Position numbers and translations under genes: made by a program. From NCBI GenBank assembly GCA_023379355.1, contig JAMCUD010000029.1, positions 1 to 21,724 on the forward strand: DNA of 21,724 bases, given 5' to 3'. This DNA is from Thermoplasmatota archaeon (GTDB lineage: Archaea > Thermoplasmatota > Thermoplasmata > Thermoplasmatales > Thermoplasmataceae). The first letter of the stretch is position 1; each line of letters opens with the position of its first letter. The notes beneath the pieces were generated by a model that saw only the letters and a list, made by a program, of their open reading frames with translations, made no database searches and was not told the DNA's origin. Below, in pieces: positions 1-8,660 of this stretch.

Positions 1-780
1 TCCGTAAAACGTGACAGGGTGGGAGACTGGTTCATAACAGTCACAGCAGAAACACCAGGAAAAGAATCAACATCTCCTGATACAGCATCAGAACAGCATA
101 CTGAACCTATGAGACCCATTGGAACAGATCTGGGACTGAAATCAATCATAACAACAAGTGATGATATACATATTGAACCTCCAAAGTACCTTAGAAGAAT
201 GGAAAAGAAACTCAAGAAGGCACAGAAACAGCTATCAAAAAAGAAGAAAGGATCTGTAAAATGGAATAAGGCAAGGAAAAAGGTTGCAAAGATAAACAGG
301 AAGATAGAGAGACAGAGAGATGATTTCTCGCACAAGACATCGAACAATCTTGTAAGAGATCATGATCTCATTGTTTTCGAAGACCTGAACATAAACGGAA
401 TGATAAGGAATCATAATCTTGCAAAGAGCATAACAGATGCAGGATGGAACAAGATCATTCAGTACACATCTTACAGGGCTGAAAGTGCCGGTAAGATGGT
501 CATACTGGTTAATCCAAAACAGACATCACAGGAATGCTCACAGTGTGGAAACATAAAGAAGGATCTTAAACTCTCCGACAGAATATACCACTGCAATGTG
601 TGTGGTCTCACAATAGACAGGGATCTCAATGCTGCAATAAACATAGAGAGAAGAGGCATGGAGAAAATGAAGGAACTCATAAATGTAGGGAGGGGCACTC
701 CCGAATTCACGCCCGTGGAGATCGGATCAATACCTGAAAGGGCAAATCCGGTCGTTGAAACGGGAAGCCTACGGCTTTAG
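1..780 (+). CDS. tnpB: TnpB RNA-guided nuclease (OrfB), 5'-truncated by window edge
   Basis: The frame is open to base 1, so the GTG at 19 is only an internal possibility; roughly the last 259 residues are visible. RuvC-I is seen as GTDLGLKS (Asp at visible residue 43), RuvC-II as IVFEDLNI (Glu 127), a four-cysteine zinc finger as CSQC...CNVC (179-201) and RuvC-III as DRDLNAA (206-212). A Lys-rich helical stretch lies between RuvC-I and RuvC-II, as usual in TnpB. All three catalytic acidic motifs are present and no frameshift or internal stop is seen in the visible part, so the nuclease half looks intact. In this family TnpB is a nuclease guided by an omega-RNA made from the element's right end; it cuts DNA and favours element retention. 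The N-terminal wedge/REC part lies outside the window, so completeness cannot be judged. Confidence 0.9.
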   Translation, partial: SVKRDRVGDWFITVTAETPGKESTSPDTASEQHTEPMRPIGTDLGLKSIITTSDDIHIEPPKYLRRMEKKLKKAQKQLSKKKKGSVKWNKARKKVAKINRKIERQRDDFSHKTSNNLVRDHDLIVFEDLNINGMIRNHNLAKSITDAGWNKIIQYTSYRAESAGKMVILVNPKQTSQECSQCGNIKKDLKLSDRIYHCNVCGLTIDRDLNAAINIERRGMEKMKELINVGRGTPEFTPVEIGSIPERANPVVETGSLRL

Positions 781-797
781 TCGTGGGAGGATGTCAC
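640..797 (+). ncRNA. Putative omega-RNA (reRNA) region over the tnpB 3' end
   Basis: In IS200/IS605 elements the guide RNA scaffold spans the end of tnpB and the right end, with the guide taken from the adjoining host sequence. Here the last codons of tnpB carry a 5-bp hairpin (765-769 pairing with 773-777), followed by the conserved-looking TCGTGGGAGGATGTCAC. If the boundary at 797 is right, the guide would begin with TGGTTATATGGAGCA. The 5' end of the RNA is a guess; only the hairpin and its position are seen directly. Confidence 0.4.
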
Positions 798-978
798 TGG
801 TTATATGGAGCATTGAGAATGGAGAAAGACCGAGAGCCATAAACAAAATCATCGTTTGTTAAAACATGAGACACCCTATCCATGAAAGTTAAAAATCTGG
901 TTGAAACAGGTAGAAAGCGTCACAGACGGTCTTGTATACATTATATTTTAAGATTGTGAATAGATGACTTTTCACGAT

Positions 979-991
979 AATATTTATATTG
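979..991 (+). promoter_or_regulatory. TATA box of the surface glycoprotein gene
   Basis: TATTTATATT at 981-990 lies about 35 bases before the ATG at 1024. A transcript starting about 25 bases downstream would have a leader of roughly 10 bases. The preceding stretch from 798 holds no gene that I can support. Confidence 0.55.
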
Positions 992-1023
992 ACTGATTTG
1001 CTTAGCCGTCTACGCGAATTAAT

Positions 1024-3966
1024 ATGAAGGCAAAAAGATCAACAATACTGGCGCTACTGGTAACGGTCGCGATGATGGCAAGCACATTCGCTGTCCTGGG
1101 TACCGCAAATGCTGCTACCCCACCGACAGGTCAGGTGACCATAAACATGGAGTTTGTCCATGGTGGGAATACCTATTTGGCAAAGGCAACCACATCCGCG
1201 ACAATAACAACCCTAAGCGGCCAGTATGTCACTTCAATATCAGGACCAGTTAATACCTTTAACCTAACACAGGGGCATTATTACGTTAATGCACAACCCC
1301 AGGATACTTTTATCACTGGAATAGGTAGTGCAATCACAAATGCTACCCATGTTGAAATTGACGTTACAGGTACAACAGCAAATTACACTGTCAATATTTC
1401 GGCAGCCACCGCTAACAATGGACATTTTACTGTTTTAGATATACCGGCTGGAAGTTCAGTGCAAGTTGCACTTAGCACGCTTTCAGGTTTCAATTTCTTT
1501 TCTACAACCGTTTACAACAACCTGACGGCACCGTCGAATGAGACTTTCAACGCCACTGTTCCAGATGAAGGTTTCTTCTATGCAAATTTAACTTACCAGG
1601 GTTCAGAATATTCAGCGTTAAAGACATTCGGCAATGGAAAGATTTACCTTGCCCTGACAACTTCAGCAGTTGTAAACGGGGTTGTAAAATCAAAGACAGG
1701 ATCGTTTCTCTCTCCTGTAAGCGTTGTTGTTGTTAACAAAACACTGAAAACATACCAGGTATTTCATTTCTCAACCTCTTATTTTACGGTTTCCTCTGAT
1801 AATGGCTGGGCAAATCAGACATTGCTGGTAGGATCCCCAGGGTATCAGTCGTGGGAAATCTCAAACCCTTCAACAGCAACTTCCATTCAGCACATTTATC
1901 TTAACAAATCAACAAGTGACATAAATTACACGTATAACCTTTCAAGCAATCCAAAGTACCTGAACCTGTCAGTGGGTTACGACATAACAAATGGAACAAC
2001 GATGCCCACATTCGGTAACGACAGTGTTAACTCACTTTACTGGCAGGAACAGATGGACGGTTCTACGATGTTTTCAAATTCAAATCTAAAAAGTTACCTA
2101 TCCAACCTTAGTGTTAATAACACAGCTAACACAATAAATATAAATGGTTACATATATCATCTTATGGGAAAATCATCTTCTAAAGTAAACAGTGTTACTA
2201 CATCATCACCATCAATAACAGGAAACGTAACATTCCAGTATAAAAACTCATCAATTACAGTATCATCAGTTTCATCTGGTTTCACTGTCCATGTGCACAC
2301 CCTTCCAACCAGGTACTTATCGGGTATGGTTAGCTATAATTATTCATTCATGTATTCTTTCAAAAACCTGTCCCTAACATCATCTTCCATATCTCTTTCA
2401 TCATTCATTCACCTTACAAATCCCGTTTACATACCAACACCAACTTCCAACCAGACAGTGAGTATGACATTCTCCAAGGCAAAAACTCCGGTCATAACAG
2501 ATTCAGATATATCGCTCCACTGGAAAAACATGGTTTCAAGCAATTACGTCCTTAACTCATCACTTAACAATACATTATTTGCAATACCACTCAACACAAG
2601 TGTATCATTCAATGCCTCTGCTGCCTACTTTAACCCATCAACAGGTTCAAACGACTACCAGCAGGCCGGCTTTTCCTGGTATTCTCCATCTTCCACATTT
2701 AAAACCAACGGAACATACAATGCAACATTCATTTTCAATAGTTCAGGTACATTTGCAGTTCACCTTAACGTAACAAGCCCACAGGGTATAACCAACTATA
2801 CTGAATTTAATGTAACTGTTGTAACAGACAAACCATCGGTTCAGTACAACATATCACTTAATGGAAAAGGCATTGTAAGTGGAACAGGCAATAAGACGAA
2901 CGTGAGTGTTCCTCAATCATCACTCTTGCAGTTCAGTGCATACAAGTCGGCCCTGAAACCAAACGGCTACAACGTTCCTCTTATTTATACATGGTATCTC
3001 CCATCATACTCAAGTTCTGCAATGAACGTGACATATTCCTTTACAACACCATATATCAAGAATCATGCACTTCAGACAGGTTATCTCAACGTAACAAGCG
3101 TGGTGGGAACACATACCAACATCTCTTTCACGTTCAACGTAACGGATAATACTCCACCATCTCCAGTAATTTCTCTAACAAATGCAACTGGTGTTGCAAT
3201 AACACAGCCTGTTGCAGGCCAAGTAACATACTTCTCAGCCAACACATCTACAGACCCCTATTATCCGGAAAGCAGCCTGATATACCATTGGACAGTTATG
3301 TACACAAACGGAACTGTGGCTGCTCCAGGATCTAGCACATATGATATAGTGGCTGGAAACAATAGCACCTCATACATTGCACTGAAATTCAACACACTGG
3401 ACGGATTGACAGTATCGCTTAATGCAACTAACCCATCGCATATTTCAGGCTATTCAAACAAGACATATCTCCCGATAGTTGATACATCAAGACTTGTCGT
3501 GGAGGGCGTTTACTTCCCACACGCACTTTCACAGGGATCAAAGACAACTGTTTATGTTAACGTCTCAAACAACGGAACGTCAACTGCTAATAACTTCACA
3601 ATTTATGTATACGTGAACAGCAAGATGGTTGCTAAAGAATTTTACAGTAAATCTCTTGCTGTTGGTTCATCCGTTAATGTCAGCTTCAACTTGACTCCCT
3701 CGGCATCAGGAAACCTGCCATTCGAGTTTGAGGCTAGTTCTTCACCTGAGCCCTCCTTCTATCAGTCACTGAGTGCATTCACTTCAACACACAGTGTTAA
3801 TCCTCCAGCCTACAGGACTCCCCTCATCATAGGGGTGGTGATAGCCATAATAGTGGTTGTTGGAATAGTATACTACAGAATCAGCTCAGGTGGTTCAAAG
3901 GAGTCAAAAACAACAGCCATAAAGAAAGTTGACCAGAAGAAGAATCCCCCACAGAAAAAACAGTAA
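1024..3966 (+). CDS. Large secreted, membrane-anchored surface glycoprotein (PKD-like and CARDB-like domains)
   Basis: The 980-aa product starts with a classical signal peptide: basic MKAKR, hydrophobic core, probable cleavage after TANA near residue 30. About 50 N-X-S/T sequons are spread along the exterior part and no cysteine is visible, as expected for a glycosylated protein exposed to hot acid. Three beta-rich segments with a repeated aromatic core (FSWY near 550, YTWY near 655, YHWT near 754), about 100 residues apart, resemble tandem PKD/Ig-like domains. Residues about 823-918 look like a CARDB domain (VNVSNNGTSTANNFTIYVYVN). A membrane helix at about 934-951 is followed by a Lys-rich cytoplasmic tail. 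The likely role is a cell-surface structural or adhesion protein or S-layer-like glycoprotein; the ligand is unknown. The gene stands alone with its own promoter and a poly-T terminator. Localisation is strongly supported, function is not. Confidence 0.8.
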   Translation: MKAKRSTILALLVTVAMMASTFAVLGTANAATPPTGQVTINMEFVHGGNTYLAKATTSATITTLSGQYVTSISGPVNTFNLTQGHYYVNAQPQDTFITGIGSAITNATHVEIDVTGTTANYTVNISAATANNGHFTVLDIPAGSSVQVALSTLSGFNFFSTTVYNNLTAPSNETFNATVPDEGFFYANLTYQGSEYSALKTFGNGKIYLALTTSAVVNGVVKSKTGSFLSPVSVVVVNKTLKTYQVFHFSTSYFTVSSDNGWANQTLLVGSPGYQSWEISNPSTATSIQHIYLNKSTSDINYTYNLSSNPKYLNLSVGYDITNGTTMPTFGNDSVNSLYWQEQMDGSTMFSNSNLKSYLSNLSVNNTANTININGYIYHLMGKSSSKVNSVTTSSPSITGNVTFQYKNSSITVSSVSSGFTVHVHTLPTRYLSGMVSYNYSFMYSFKNLSLTSSSISLSSFIHLTNPVYIPTPTSNQTVSMTFSKAKTPVITDSDISLHWKNMVSSNYVLNSSLNNTLFAIPLNTSVSFNASAAYFNPSTGSNDYQQAGFSWYSPSSTFKTNGTYNATFIFNSSGTFAVHLNVTSPQGITNYTEFNVTVVTDKPSVQYNISLNGKGIVSGTGNKTNVSVPQSSLLQFSAYKSALKPNGYNVPLIYTWYLPSYSSSAMNVTYSFTTPYIKNHALQTGYLNVTSVVGTHTNISFTFNVTDNTPPSPVISLTNATGVAITQPVAGQVTYFSANTSTDPYYPESSLIYHWTVMYTNGTVAAPGSSTYDIVAGNNSTSYIALKFNTLDGLTVSLNATNPSHISGYSNKTYLPIVDTSRLVVEGVYFPHALSQGSKTTVYVNVSNNGTSTANNFTIYVYVNSKMVAKEFYSKSLAVGSSVNVSFNLTPSASGNLPFEFEASSSPEPSFYQSLSAFTSTHSVNPPAYRTPLIIGVVIAIIVVVGIVYYRISSGGSKESKTTAIKKVDQKKNPPQKKQ

Positions 3967-3980
3967 TTTTTTTAAATTTT
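3967..3980 (+). terminator. Poly-T terminator after the surface glycoprotein gene
   Basis: Seven T residues follow the TAA stop directly, then AAA and four more T. This is the usual archaeal type of terminator, without need of a hairpin. The convergent argS ends only 31 bases away. Confidence 0.55.
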
Positions 3981-3997
3981 ATAAATAAATGGGGAGA

Positions 3998-5656
3998 TTA
4001 CATCTCCTCCAGCAACTCTATTCCAAGTATTTTGGAAACATCTTCCATTATATTTTTGTAAATTTGCACGATCCTGATGCGTTTTCCCATAGTTTTTTCA
4101 TCGGAGTTTGAAACGGGGCATTCACGGTAGAAGTCATTGAATTTTTTTACCAGATCCAGGGTATAATTCGCAATGATATCGGGCCTCAATGAATCCTTTG
4201 CCTCCATAATCCTGTAAGGATACTGGTACATTGACACTATTAAATCCCTCTCCTGTTTCACAATATTATCATAGTTCGGTTTTGAATTCCCTGCGTGTTT
4301 CAGGATGCCACACGCCCTTGCGTATGAATACATTATGTACGGTGCAGAATCTCCTTCAAAATTGAGGGCCTCAGACCACCTGAAGACAACCTGCTTGTTG
4401 GCATTTATTCTGATAATATTGAATCTTATGGATGACTTTGCAACAGATCCGGATATGTTCTCAAGTTTCTCCCTGGGTAGATCAGGTCTTTTTTCAGATA
4501 CGATCTTGAGGGCTTCCTCCCTAGTGCGTTCCAGCAGTTCATTCACCGTGACTGCGTTCCCCTTTCTTGTTGACATTTTTCCTGTTTCCAGTGACACATA
4601 TGCGTTGAAAACAAAATCAATACGGTTAGGCAGATCCATAAGATCTTTCAGTACAAATTGCAGATTCTTTGCATGCCCCTTATGGTCCTCACCAAGTATA
4701 TCTATGATCCAGTCGTATGTTCTGGCCTTGTATTTATGGTACGCAATGTCCCTTGTAAAATAAAGGGAAGTGCCATTTCCCCTCCTAAGGAATATCTTTT
4801 CCTCATCCCGGTTCAGGATGTATTTGGCACCATCCTCTTCCTTCAAAATTTCAGAGAAGGAATCAATTATTTCCACCAGTTCTCCAGATCTTATGAAATC
4901 AGATTCCCATGTATAGTCGTCGATCTTCACATCAAGGTTTTTCAGGGATGCGTTTATGTTGTCGAGCGCCACTGATGCAATGGTCTTGATTCTGTCCATC
5001 AGTTCCACATCCCCACTCTCGTATCTGTTCATAAGATCCTTAATATCATTCTCTATTGTGGGGTCCTTATCCATCTCGCCATAAATTCTCTGATATCCCG
5101 ATAGAATGGTCTCCATGTCGGGCTTCTTTCCGGAATTGTATCTTCTGTAAGCTTCATAGAGTGCCATTATCTGTCTGCCGGAATCATTGACAAAATACTG
5201 TGTTGTGACCCGGTAGCCATATCTTCCAAGTATTCTGGCTATGGAATCCCCCAGGAGCGTATTCCTGATTCTACCAACATGTAATGGGCCGGTGGGGTTG
5301 GTGCTGGTATGCTCCACCGAAACCCTTTCAGGGTCCTGGAAAGTATCCGGGAACTGTCCCTTTATCTGCACGCTTTCATCAAGTTCTCTCAGCATTGCTG
5401 ACGGATTGATCTTTATGTTTATGTACGGTCCGTCCAGTGAAACACTCTCAATATATGGTTTTCCAGAAAGAACAGACGAAACCCTTGAAAGAATCTCTTC
5501 ACCCTTCTTCCCGGTGGACTTTGCAATGCGAAATGTCCTGAAGGCAAAATCAGCATGACCGGTTCTGTCGAATCCTATATCTGAAGGTTCCACATCAGAA
5601 TACACAGTCTTTATGTCATCAGTTATTTTTGACCTGTAATCTTCAAAGAGCAGCAT
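3998..5656 (-). CDS. argS: Arginyl-tRNA synthetase
   Basis: This class I synthetase charges tRNA-Arg with arginine in the cytoplasm. The N-terminal additional domain (residues about 1-95) is followed by the signature HVGR (126-129) in TGPLHVGRIRNTLLGD, matching the HIGH motif. GEDHKGH (322-328) belongs to the catalytic fold, and MSTRKGN (361-367) stands for KMSKS. The C-terminal helical DALR anticodon-binding domain occupies about residues 430-552. At 552 aa the length is normal. The gene lies downstream of aroA, separated by 69 bases that contain a TATA box, so it probably has its own transcript. The ATG at 5656 fits that box as a leaderless start. Confidence 0.97.
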   Translation of the reverse strand: MLLFEDYRSKITDDIKTVYSDVEPSDIGFDRTGHADFAFRTFRIAKSTGKKGEEILSRVSSVLSGKPYIESVSLDGPYINIKINPSAMLRELDESVQIKGQFPDTFQDPERVSVEHTSTNPTGPLHVGRIRNTLLGDSIARILGRYGYRVTTQYFVNDSGRQIMALYEAYRRYNSGKKPDMETILSGYQRIYGEMDKDPTIENDIKDLMNRYESGDVELMDRIKTIASVALDNINASLKNLDVKIDDYTWESDFIRSGELVEIIDSFSEILKEEDGAKYILNRDEEKIFLRRGNGTSLYFTRDIAYHKYKARTYDWIIDILGEDHKGHAKNLQFVLKDLMDLPNRIDFVFNAYVSLETGKMSTRKGNAVTVNELLERTREEALKIVSEKRPDLPREKLENISGSVAKSSIRFNIIRINANKQVVFRWSEALNFEGDSAPYIMYSYARACGILKHAGNSKPNYDNIVKQERDLIVSMYQYPYRIMEAKDSLRPDIIANYTLDLVKKFNDFYRECPVSNSDEKTMGKRIRIVQIYKNIMEDVSKILGIELLEEM

Positions 5657-5673
5657 AGTGGTTTATTTTCAAA

Positions 5674-5682
5674 GTATATAAA
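5674..5682 (-). promoter_or_regulatory. TATA box of argS (leaderless arrangement)
   Basis: On the minus strand the sequence reads TTTATATAC, centred about 23 bases before the argS ATG. Transcription would therefore begin at or very near the start codon. It sits between aroA and argS. Confidence 0.6.
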
Positions 5683-5725
5683 CAGTTTTGCTCACCCTCT
5701 TCACGAATGCAGGCATGATTGTGAA

Positions 5726-6997
5726 TCATGGTTTTACGTCAACTGACAGTTTTTCAAGCTCCCAGAAGAAAGCAGGAAAACTCTTAGACACCTCATGATG
5801 GAATTTAATCAGGCCGGTGCTTCCGGAAAGTACCATTGCACATACCTCAGCCATTATGATCCTGTGATCCATGCTCTCCACCAATATATCCTGGGGCTTC
5901 ATACCATTTCCTGGGTGAATTTCCAGACAGTCATCGTTGAGATCGATGTGTGATCCGTATCTACCGGCCATTTTTACAATAGCATCAAGGCGATCGCTCT
6001 CCTTGAGGCGAAGTCTTCCGGGATTAAGTATCTCCACCCCGGCAGGAGAGAAAATACCTGTTATCGAAAGTGTTACTGCCAGATCGGGGTACCGGTCTGC
6101 GTCCACAGTTATCTTTTTCAGATCTGATTTCCTGCAGATTATACAATCCCCTTCTGGGCCAGATTCCCAGTTTATATTCGATCCTGCATCGGCAAGCATC
6201 TTCACTATTACAGAATCCCCCTGTATGCTCTTCCTTCCAAGCCCCCTTACCCTGATTCCATGATCAGAACCAAGGACGCCCAATACCAGCATTACTGCCG
6301 CAGAGGAAAAATCACCCTCTATTTCAATATGAAGCTTCTCCGGCCTTGTTTTTCTGGTTACAGTGTAACTGTCACCATCTTTTCTGGCAGTGACACCGAA
6401 CAGTTCAAGGGTTTCCTCTGTGATCTTGAGATAATCCGGTGATACGGTCCTTCCCAGGATACGTATACTGGATTGGCCTGCTTTCAGAGAGGATGCCATG
6501 ACAAGGGAAGTGACATACTGGGAACTGAGAGATCCGTCAATGACACAGGTTTTCATATCCATTCCCCCTGAATCTATGACCGGAAAACCATCTGGCTTGA
6601 ACTCAAACCTTGCACCGCATCTCTCCAGGCTCTCCACAAGAGGTCTTACTGGCCTGGCTGCAAGGAGTCCCTCACCGGTTATCTCTGTCCTGCAGCCTTT
6701 TGCAGCAAGCAGCCCCAGGGAAATGCGGTATGAGGTTCCAGATTCACCAACATTGATAAGTCCAGGGCAGTTGAATTTTCCTGAAATTTCAATATAGCTT
6801 CCTGATATAACGATGTTGAGGCCGCAGTTTTTAACGATCTCTATTGCAATATTTTCATCATTTGAGAATGCAAGAGGACCAATTCTTGCATCCGTTTCTG
6901 AAAATCCGGCATAGAGTATGCATCTCTGGGAGAAGCTCTTTGAAGAAGGGACAGTCACTGTCCCGGAGATATCAGATCCTCTTCCGGATATCCTCAT
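5726..6997 (-). CDS. aroA: 3-phosphoshikimate 1-carboxyvinyltransferase (EPSP synthase)
   Basis: Transfers enolpyruvyl from PEP to shikimate 3-phosphate, the sixth step of the shikimate pathway. Family landmarks visible: VPSSKSFSQR (16-25, catalytic Lys20), GESGTSYR (84-91, in place of the usual GNAGT), SLSSQYVTS (156-164), PDLA with the catalytic Asp305, KESDR (332-336) and DHR (377-379). At 423 aa the length is typical. The ATG overlaps the aroK stop as ATGA and is preceded by a strong Shine-Dalgarno AAGGAGG (minus strand, 7012-7006) with 8-base spacing, which fixes the start and points to translational coupling. It is the last gene of the aroB-E-K-A unit. Confidence 0.96.
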   Translation of the reverse strand: MRISGRGSDISGTVTVPSSKSFSQRCILYAGFSETDARIGPLAFSNDENIAIEIVKNCGLNIVISGSYIEISGKFNCPGLINVGESGTSYRISLGLLAAKGCRTEITGEGLLAARPVRPLVESLERCGARFEFKPDGFPVIDSGGMDMKTCVIDGSLSSQYVTSLVMASSLKAGQSSIRILGRTVSPDYLKITEETLELFGVTARKDGDSYTVTRKTRPEKLHIEIEGDFSSAAVMLVLGVLGSDHGIRVRGLGRKSIQGDSVIVKMLADAGSNINWESGPEGDCIICRKSDLKKITVDADRYPDLAVTLSITGIFSPAGVEILNPGRLRLKESDRLDAIVKMAGRYGSHIDLNDDCLEIHPGNGMKPQDILVESMDHRIIMAEVCAMVLSGSTGLIKFHHEVSKSFPAFFWELEKLSVDVKP

Positions 6998-7836
6998 TGT
7001 TCAATCCTCCTTGAAGTCAGCCCATTATTTGTGATGGAACTTTTTATTATACTCCACCCAGGGAATGAATCAGTGAAGTCTCTGTAGGCTCCTTCCATTT
7101 CGTCTGTATCTGCAAATATTGCGAAGACTGCAGGTCCTTTGCCGTTCTGGGCACTGTGGGTTGCACCATGTTTCAGGAAATAAGACACTTTGTCCATCTG
7201 GGTACCGTTAATGGCAGATATTATTGTTCCGTTATAGACCATTGCCCCATATATGTCACCCCTCTGTATGTGCCTCTCTATTTCCAATGACCGTTTCCTG
7301 TACGGAGCAAAGGAGGAAATATCAATATCACTGCTCTTCCTTCCATTCAGAGAATAGGCTATGATAACTGGGTCATTGTCAACCTGCCTTCTTTCAATTA
7401 TTTCCATGGCTGTATTGTCTGTGTGGCAGAAACCACCGAAGTAACAGGCGCAGATATCATCAAGTGCACCTGTGACAGAAGTGCCATTGTAAATTGAGGC
7501 TTCAGCAACCGTTCTGAGCAGTTCTTTCTCTTCCAGATTGAGTTCATTCATGACAGAGAGGGCATATATTATGGAAAGTGTCATTGCACTGCTGCTCTTC
7601 ATGCCATTTTCCATGGGTATCATACTTTTAATGGTTACAGAATAACCTGTCCCTGTTCTGTATCTTCTGTCCATGAATTCAAGCGTTTTCCTGACAACCG
7701 GATTCAGGTTGGATTTACTGTTAGCCCATAGGGTTGTCACCATTGGAAGATCAATGGCAACAGCTGCCCCTTTGCCGTTGAAAAAAGCCGACATCACAGA
7801 AAGGCCACCGTTGACTGTGACCTCAATTTTTTCCAA
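6994..7836 (-). CDS. aroK: Shikimate kinase, archaeal GHMP type
   Basis: Phosphorylates shikimate with ATP at the 3-position. It belongs to the GHMP kinase superfamily (homoserine/mevalonate kinase fold) used by archaea, not to the bacterial P-loop AroK. The ATP-binding loop is seen as MENGMKSSSA (residues 75-84 from the chosen start), and the C-terminal motif as GKGPAVFAIF. The reading frame stays open upstream to a TTG at 7896, but that start would overlap aroE by 74 bases. A TTG at 7836 gives 280 aa, a family-typical N-terminus (EKIEVTVNGGLSV) and a 14-base overlap with aroE. A GGGAG lies 3 bases before it, which is close. The identity is firm; the start is a best estimate. Confidence 0.92.
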   Translation of the reverse strand: MEKIEVTVNGGLSVMSAFFNGKGAAVAIDLPMVTTLWANSKSNLNPVVRKTLEFMDRRYRTGTGYSVTIKSMIPMENGMKSSSAMTLSIIYALSVMNELNLEEKELLRTVAEASIYNGTSVTGALDDICACYFGGFCHTDNTAMEIIERRQVDNDPVIIAYSLNGRKSSDIDISSFAPYRKRSLEIERHIQRGDIYGAMVYNGTIISAINGTQMDKVSYFLKHGATHSAQNGKGPAVFAIFADTDEMEGAYRDFTDSFPGWSIIKSSITNNGLTSRRIEQ

Positions 7837-8659
7837 ATTCTCCCGATTTCCAGGCTTCTTCCACAAGACCTCTGACCTCACTGTATGTGGAGACAATACC
7901 GGTTAAGATCATAAGGCTTTCCAGTGCCTGGTATATGTAAAGATCAAGACCTGTGATACATCTTTTTCCATTCCTCGATCCGGTCTTTATAAGGGCAGTT
8001 TCGTATGGATTGTAAACTGTGTCTATGACAGTTTCAGATGATAAAACCATCAATTCGCTGAACGGCATAGAAAGTACATCCGGATACATCCCAACTGGTG
8101 AACAGTTTATTATGACCTGGTATTCCTCACTGAGGTTTTCATGGCCCAATATCCGGATTCTGGTCGACCATGGGAGGGGGGCGAGTCTGATCCTGGCCTC
8201 TTCAGGATTCCTGGAGATTGCAGTTACGCTTTCAGGTCTGAATCCCGAGAAAAGTGCTGTGCAGACAGATCTGAATATGCCTCCTGTTCCAGCTATGAGA
8301 ATTCTCTTTCCATCAATTTCATTCCTCAGGTGTTCAATGGACTTCAGGAATCCAGAATAGTCTGTGTTATATCCATGCAGATTCCCTTCCATGTTCAGAA
8401 CTGTGTTGCATGAGAGGGTTGAGGCTACCACAGGATCATAATGGTCCAGCAGTTCAATCATCTCCACCTTGTGCGGGATGGTAACATTGAATCCGGCCAT
8501 GGAACCGCGGGCAAATTGTGCAAAGCGTTGCAGGTTTTCCCTTGTGATATCCATTGGAATGTATATTGAATCATGACTGTTTGATGAGAATATCCTGTTG
8601 AAAACAAACTGTCCAATGGAATGTCCAACCGGCCTTCCAACAAGTCCATAAAGTCTCAT
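7823..8659 (-). CDS. aroE: Shikimate dehydrogenase (NADP-dependent)
   Basis: Reduces 3-dehydroshikimate to shikimate. From the ATG at 8659 the product has 278 aa and begins MRLYGLVGRPVGHS, the normal family start. A TTG at 8686 would lengthen it by nine residues into aroB and is less likely. Catalytic Lys64 lies in GFNVTIPHK and catalytic Asp100 in GYNTDYSGF, with Asn85 in between. The nucleotide loop is GTGGIFRS (124-131), close to the usual GAGGAxRA. The C-terminal GLDLYIYQA matches the conserved Gln helix. Oddity: the substrate motif usually reading HSxSP is HSIGQ here, so the second Ser is Gly16. The ATG lies one base after the aroB stop. Confidence 0.95.
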   Translation of the reverse strand: MRLYGLVGRPVGHSIGQFVFNRIFSSNSHDSIYIPMDITRENLQRFAQFARGSMAGFNVTIPHKVEMIELLDHYDPVVASTLSCNTVLNMEGNLHGYNTDYSGFLKSIEHLRNEIDGKRILIAGTGGIFRSVCTALFSGFRPESVTAISRNPEEARIRLAPLPWSTRIRILGHENLSEEYQVIINCSPVGMYPDVLSMPFSELMVLSSETVIDTVYNPYETALIKTGSRNGKRCITGLDLYIYQALESLMILTGIVSTYSEVRGLVEEAWKSGEFGKN

Positions 8660-8660
8660 T

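Larger units (their letters stand above)
1..797 (+). mobile_element. IS200/IS605-family element, right part only
   Basis: The left edge of the window cuts the element; only the tnpB gene and right end are visible, and no TnpA (Y1 transposase) is present in the window. The right end follows the tnpB stop immediately and reads TCGTGGGAGGATGTCAC (781-797), preceded by a short hairpin AAGCC-tac-GGCTT (765-777). A subterminal hairpin and no inverted terminal repeat fit single-strand transposition elements of this family. The exact right boundary is inferred, because the empty site is not visible. Confidence 0.7.

Noticed and set aside
842..860. AACAAA/TTTGTT inverted repeat after the TnpB element
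   Set aside because: A six-base AT-rich stem in AT-rich DNA is expected by chance; there is no poly-T tail or conserved partner.
4305..4975. Plus-strand frames of 152 and 105 codons within argS
   Set aside because: Antisense shadows of a well-supported synthetase; their products have no recognisable features.
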